From the NCBI RefSeq assembly GCF_016894385.1, contig NZ_CP069812.1:992001-1056000 (forward strand): DNA of 64,000 bases, read 5' to 3'. Position numbers and translations under genes: made by a program. Below the pieces are notes generated by a model that had not been told where the DNA came from, ran no database searches, and worked only from the letters and a program-made list of their open reading frames with translations. Positions 62,961-64,000 of this stretch are shown here, one piece after another (within the stretch, counting starts at the first letter, position 1; each line of letters starts with the position of its first letter). This stretch comes from Cupriavidus oxalaticus (lineage in GTDB: Bacteria > Pseudomonadota > Gammaproteobacteria > Burkholderiales > Burkholderiaceae).

Positions 62961-63308
62961 ATGAAAAAGCTCCTCACGATGGTGGTGCTGGGCGCGGCTG
63001 CAATGGCCACGCAGGCACAGGAAGTCAAGGGCAATGGAGACGCTGCCAAGGACAAGGTTGCAATGTGCATCGGATGCCACGGCATTCCGGGCTACCGTGC
63101 GTCGTTCCCCGAGATCTATGAAGTGCCGCTGCTGGGTGGCCAGAGCGCCAAGTACATCGAAAATGCGCTGAAGGCGTACCAGAAAGGCGAACGCAAGCAC
63201 CCGACCATGCGCAGCATCGCCGCCACGCTGACCGAGCAGGATATCGCCGACGTGGCCGCCTACTACTCGCAGCAGACGGCGAGTACCCGGAACAACTCCC
63301 TGAAGTAA
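62961..63308 (+). CDS. Small periplasmic c-type cytochrome
   Basis: A 115-residue class I cytochrome c. The signal peptide is about residues 1-20 (MKKLLTMVVLGAAAMATQAQ) and the haem site is CIGCH (Cys36, Cys39, His40). Met in KHPTMRSIAATLT (about residue 80) is the likely sixth haem ligand, and DIADVAAYYSQQ is the usual C-terminal helix. It resembles one half of a cytochrome c4. The next gene encodes a second such cytochrome 10 bases later. Confidence 0.92.
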   Translation: MKKLLTMVVLGAAAMATQAQEVKGNGDAAKDKVAMCIGCHGIPGYRASFPEIYEVPLLGGQSAKYIENALKAYQKGERKHPTMRSIAATLTEQDIADVAAYYSQQTASTRNNSLK

Positions 63309-63318
63309 GAGACCCACC

Positions 63319-63717
63319 ATGAATACGCTCAAGACGCTTTCGATCGCGCTCGGCGCCCTCGTGCTGGGTGCCGCCGCACTGCCGGCTTCGGCCGCCGACC
63401 TCGCCAACGGCAAGGCGCTGGTGCAGAAGGGTGCCTGCGTGGCCTGCCACGGCGAGGGGATGAACAAGCCGATCTCGCCCGACTATCCCAAGCTGGCCGG
63501 CCAGCATGCCGACTACCTGTACCACGCGATGATGTCGTACCAGGTGTCGGGCAACGCGCTGGTGGGCCGCTCCAATGCGATCATGGCCGGCCAGGTCAAC
63601 GCCAATCCGGCGGTGACCGACAAGGACGGCAAGCCGCGTCCGTTCACGCGCAAGGAGCTGAAGGATATGGCTGCGTATATCGAGTCGCTGCCGGGCGACC
63701 TGGTGCTGAAGAAGTAA
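63319..63717 (+). CDS. Small periplasmic c-type cytochrome
   Basis: A 132-residue class I cytochrome c. The signal peptide ends near residue 26 (PASAADLANG) and the haem site is CVACH (Cys40, Cys43, His44). Met in NAIMAGQV or nearby is the probable sixth ligand, followed by the helix KELKDMAAYIESLPG. Sequence after CVACH (GEGMNKPISPDYPKLAGQHA) is c4-like. It probably shuttles electrons in the periplasm with its neighbour. A terminator follows. Confidence 0.92.
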   Translation: MNTLKTLSIALGALVLGAAALPASAADLANGKALVQKGACVACHGEGMNKPISPDYPKLAGQHADYLYHAMMSYQVSGNALVGRSNAIMAGQVNANPAVTDKDGKPRPFTRKELKDMAAYIESLPGDLVLKK

Positions 63718-63754
63718 GCCCTGGCGCGGTGTTTGCCGCGCCGTCGCAGAGGGA

Positions 63755-63782
63755 AAGGCCGCCTTGGTACGGGCGGCCTTTT
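63755..63782 (+). terminator. Terminator after the cytochrome pair
   Basis: AAGGCCGCC (63755-63763) pairs with GGCGGCCTT (63772-63780), followed by TTTTC. It ends the cytochrome transcript. Confidence 0.8.
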
Positions 63783-63810
63783 CATTTGGCGGTGCGCAGC
63801 GCGCCAGCGT

Positions 63811-64000
63811 CTACGCCCCCACACTTGCCAGCCGGCGGCGCATCCCTGCCGTGGCCCAGGGCTCGGTGTCGCCCACGACCAGCGCGTCGACGCCGATCGC
63901 ACTGTGCAGCAGTCCGGCCGCGGCGGACTGGCCCGCGACCATCAACGCGGCGCCCAGGCCGTTGACCGCCGCGGCCTGTGAAGCCACCAGCGTTACGCCA
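63811..64000 (-). CDS. Partial coding region, C-terminal end, unrecognised
   Basis: On the minus strand a frame is open from the right edge (63999) to a TAG at 63813-63811, giving the last 62 residues of a protein whose start is outside the window. It reads like real protein (VTLVASQAAAVNGLGAALMV, DALVVGDTEPWATAGMRRRL) and its codon use fits the window. No family is recognised. It is convergent with the cytochrome genes. Confidence 0.5.
   Translation of the reverse strand, partial: GVTLVASQAAAVNGLGAALMVAGQSAAAGLLHSAIGVDALVVGDTEPWATAGMRRRLASVGA

Overview
The window is a high-GC chromosome segment from a beta-proteobacterium of the order Burkholderiales. Gene content and order (nuo genes, then cyo, then urt and ure) fit the main chromosome of a Cupriavidus species of the necator/taiwanensis type; the species is inferred from memory of gene order, not from a search. 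Nearly all of it is protein-coding. No rRNA, tRNA, CRISPR array, prophage or intact insertion sequence was seen.

Layout. 1-9177: the 3' part of the NADH dehydrogenase I operon (end of nuoG, then nuoHIJKLMN and a DUF2818 gene). 9221-14103: a Nudix hydrolase, then a DUF1178 gene leading two acyl-CoA dehydrogenases and two MaoC hydratases. 14745-18728: cytochrome bo3 quinol oxidase cyoABCD with no cyoE beside it. 18801-20852: a lipoprotein gamma-glutamyltransferase on the opposite strand. 21379-33469: urea uptake and breakdown, urtABCDE followed by ureDAJBCEFG, headed by a well-matched sigma-54 promoter with two NtrC-like sites. 33466-39710: an XRE regulator, an unrecognised protein, a YfcG-type glutathione transferase, an acyl-CoA dehydrogenase divergent from a LysR regulator, and a CAP-domain lipoprotein. 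39741-45498: a vWA lipoprotein, an ECF sigma factor and a probable membrane anti-sigma factor, divergent from a second gamma-glutamyltransferase. 45499-46431: a gene-free island made of two diverged copies of a repeat in inverted order. 46432-50715: a leftward operon for acyl-CoA breakdown. 50903-59605: single genes, including a GST, an aminotransferase, a PIN protein, YaaA, an M14 carboxypeptidase, a lipoprotein with a histone-like tail, an N-formylglutamate amidohydrolase, and a Bug-type binding protein divergent from a LysR regulator. 59710-62414: a MoxR ATPase, acetyltransferase and CoxE-type vWA unit. 62961-63717: two small c-type cytochromes. 63811-64000: the end of a leftward gene that runs out of the window.

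How the parts work together. Complex I feeds the quinone pool that the bo3 oxidase drains. The urt/ure block imports urea, imports nickel through UreJ, assembles urease and releases ammonia, and its promoter indicates nitrogen control. Two acyl-CoA modules (10019-14103 and 46432-50715) have related palindromes with core ACGRTCGT in front of them, so one TetR-like repressor may govern both. A third close match lies upstream of moxR.

The most unusual non-coding features are nine copies of a GC-rich palindrome (cccctctcccgc / gcgggagagggg) placed just after genes, several with compensating base changes in both arms, and the nested inverted-repeat island at 45.5-46.4 kb. I found no convincing defence system or wholly new system. 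The best candidates for new biology are the repeat island, the operator network, and the vWA/ECF/anti-sigma and MoxR/GNAT/vWA units.
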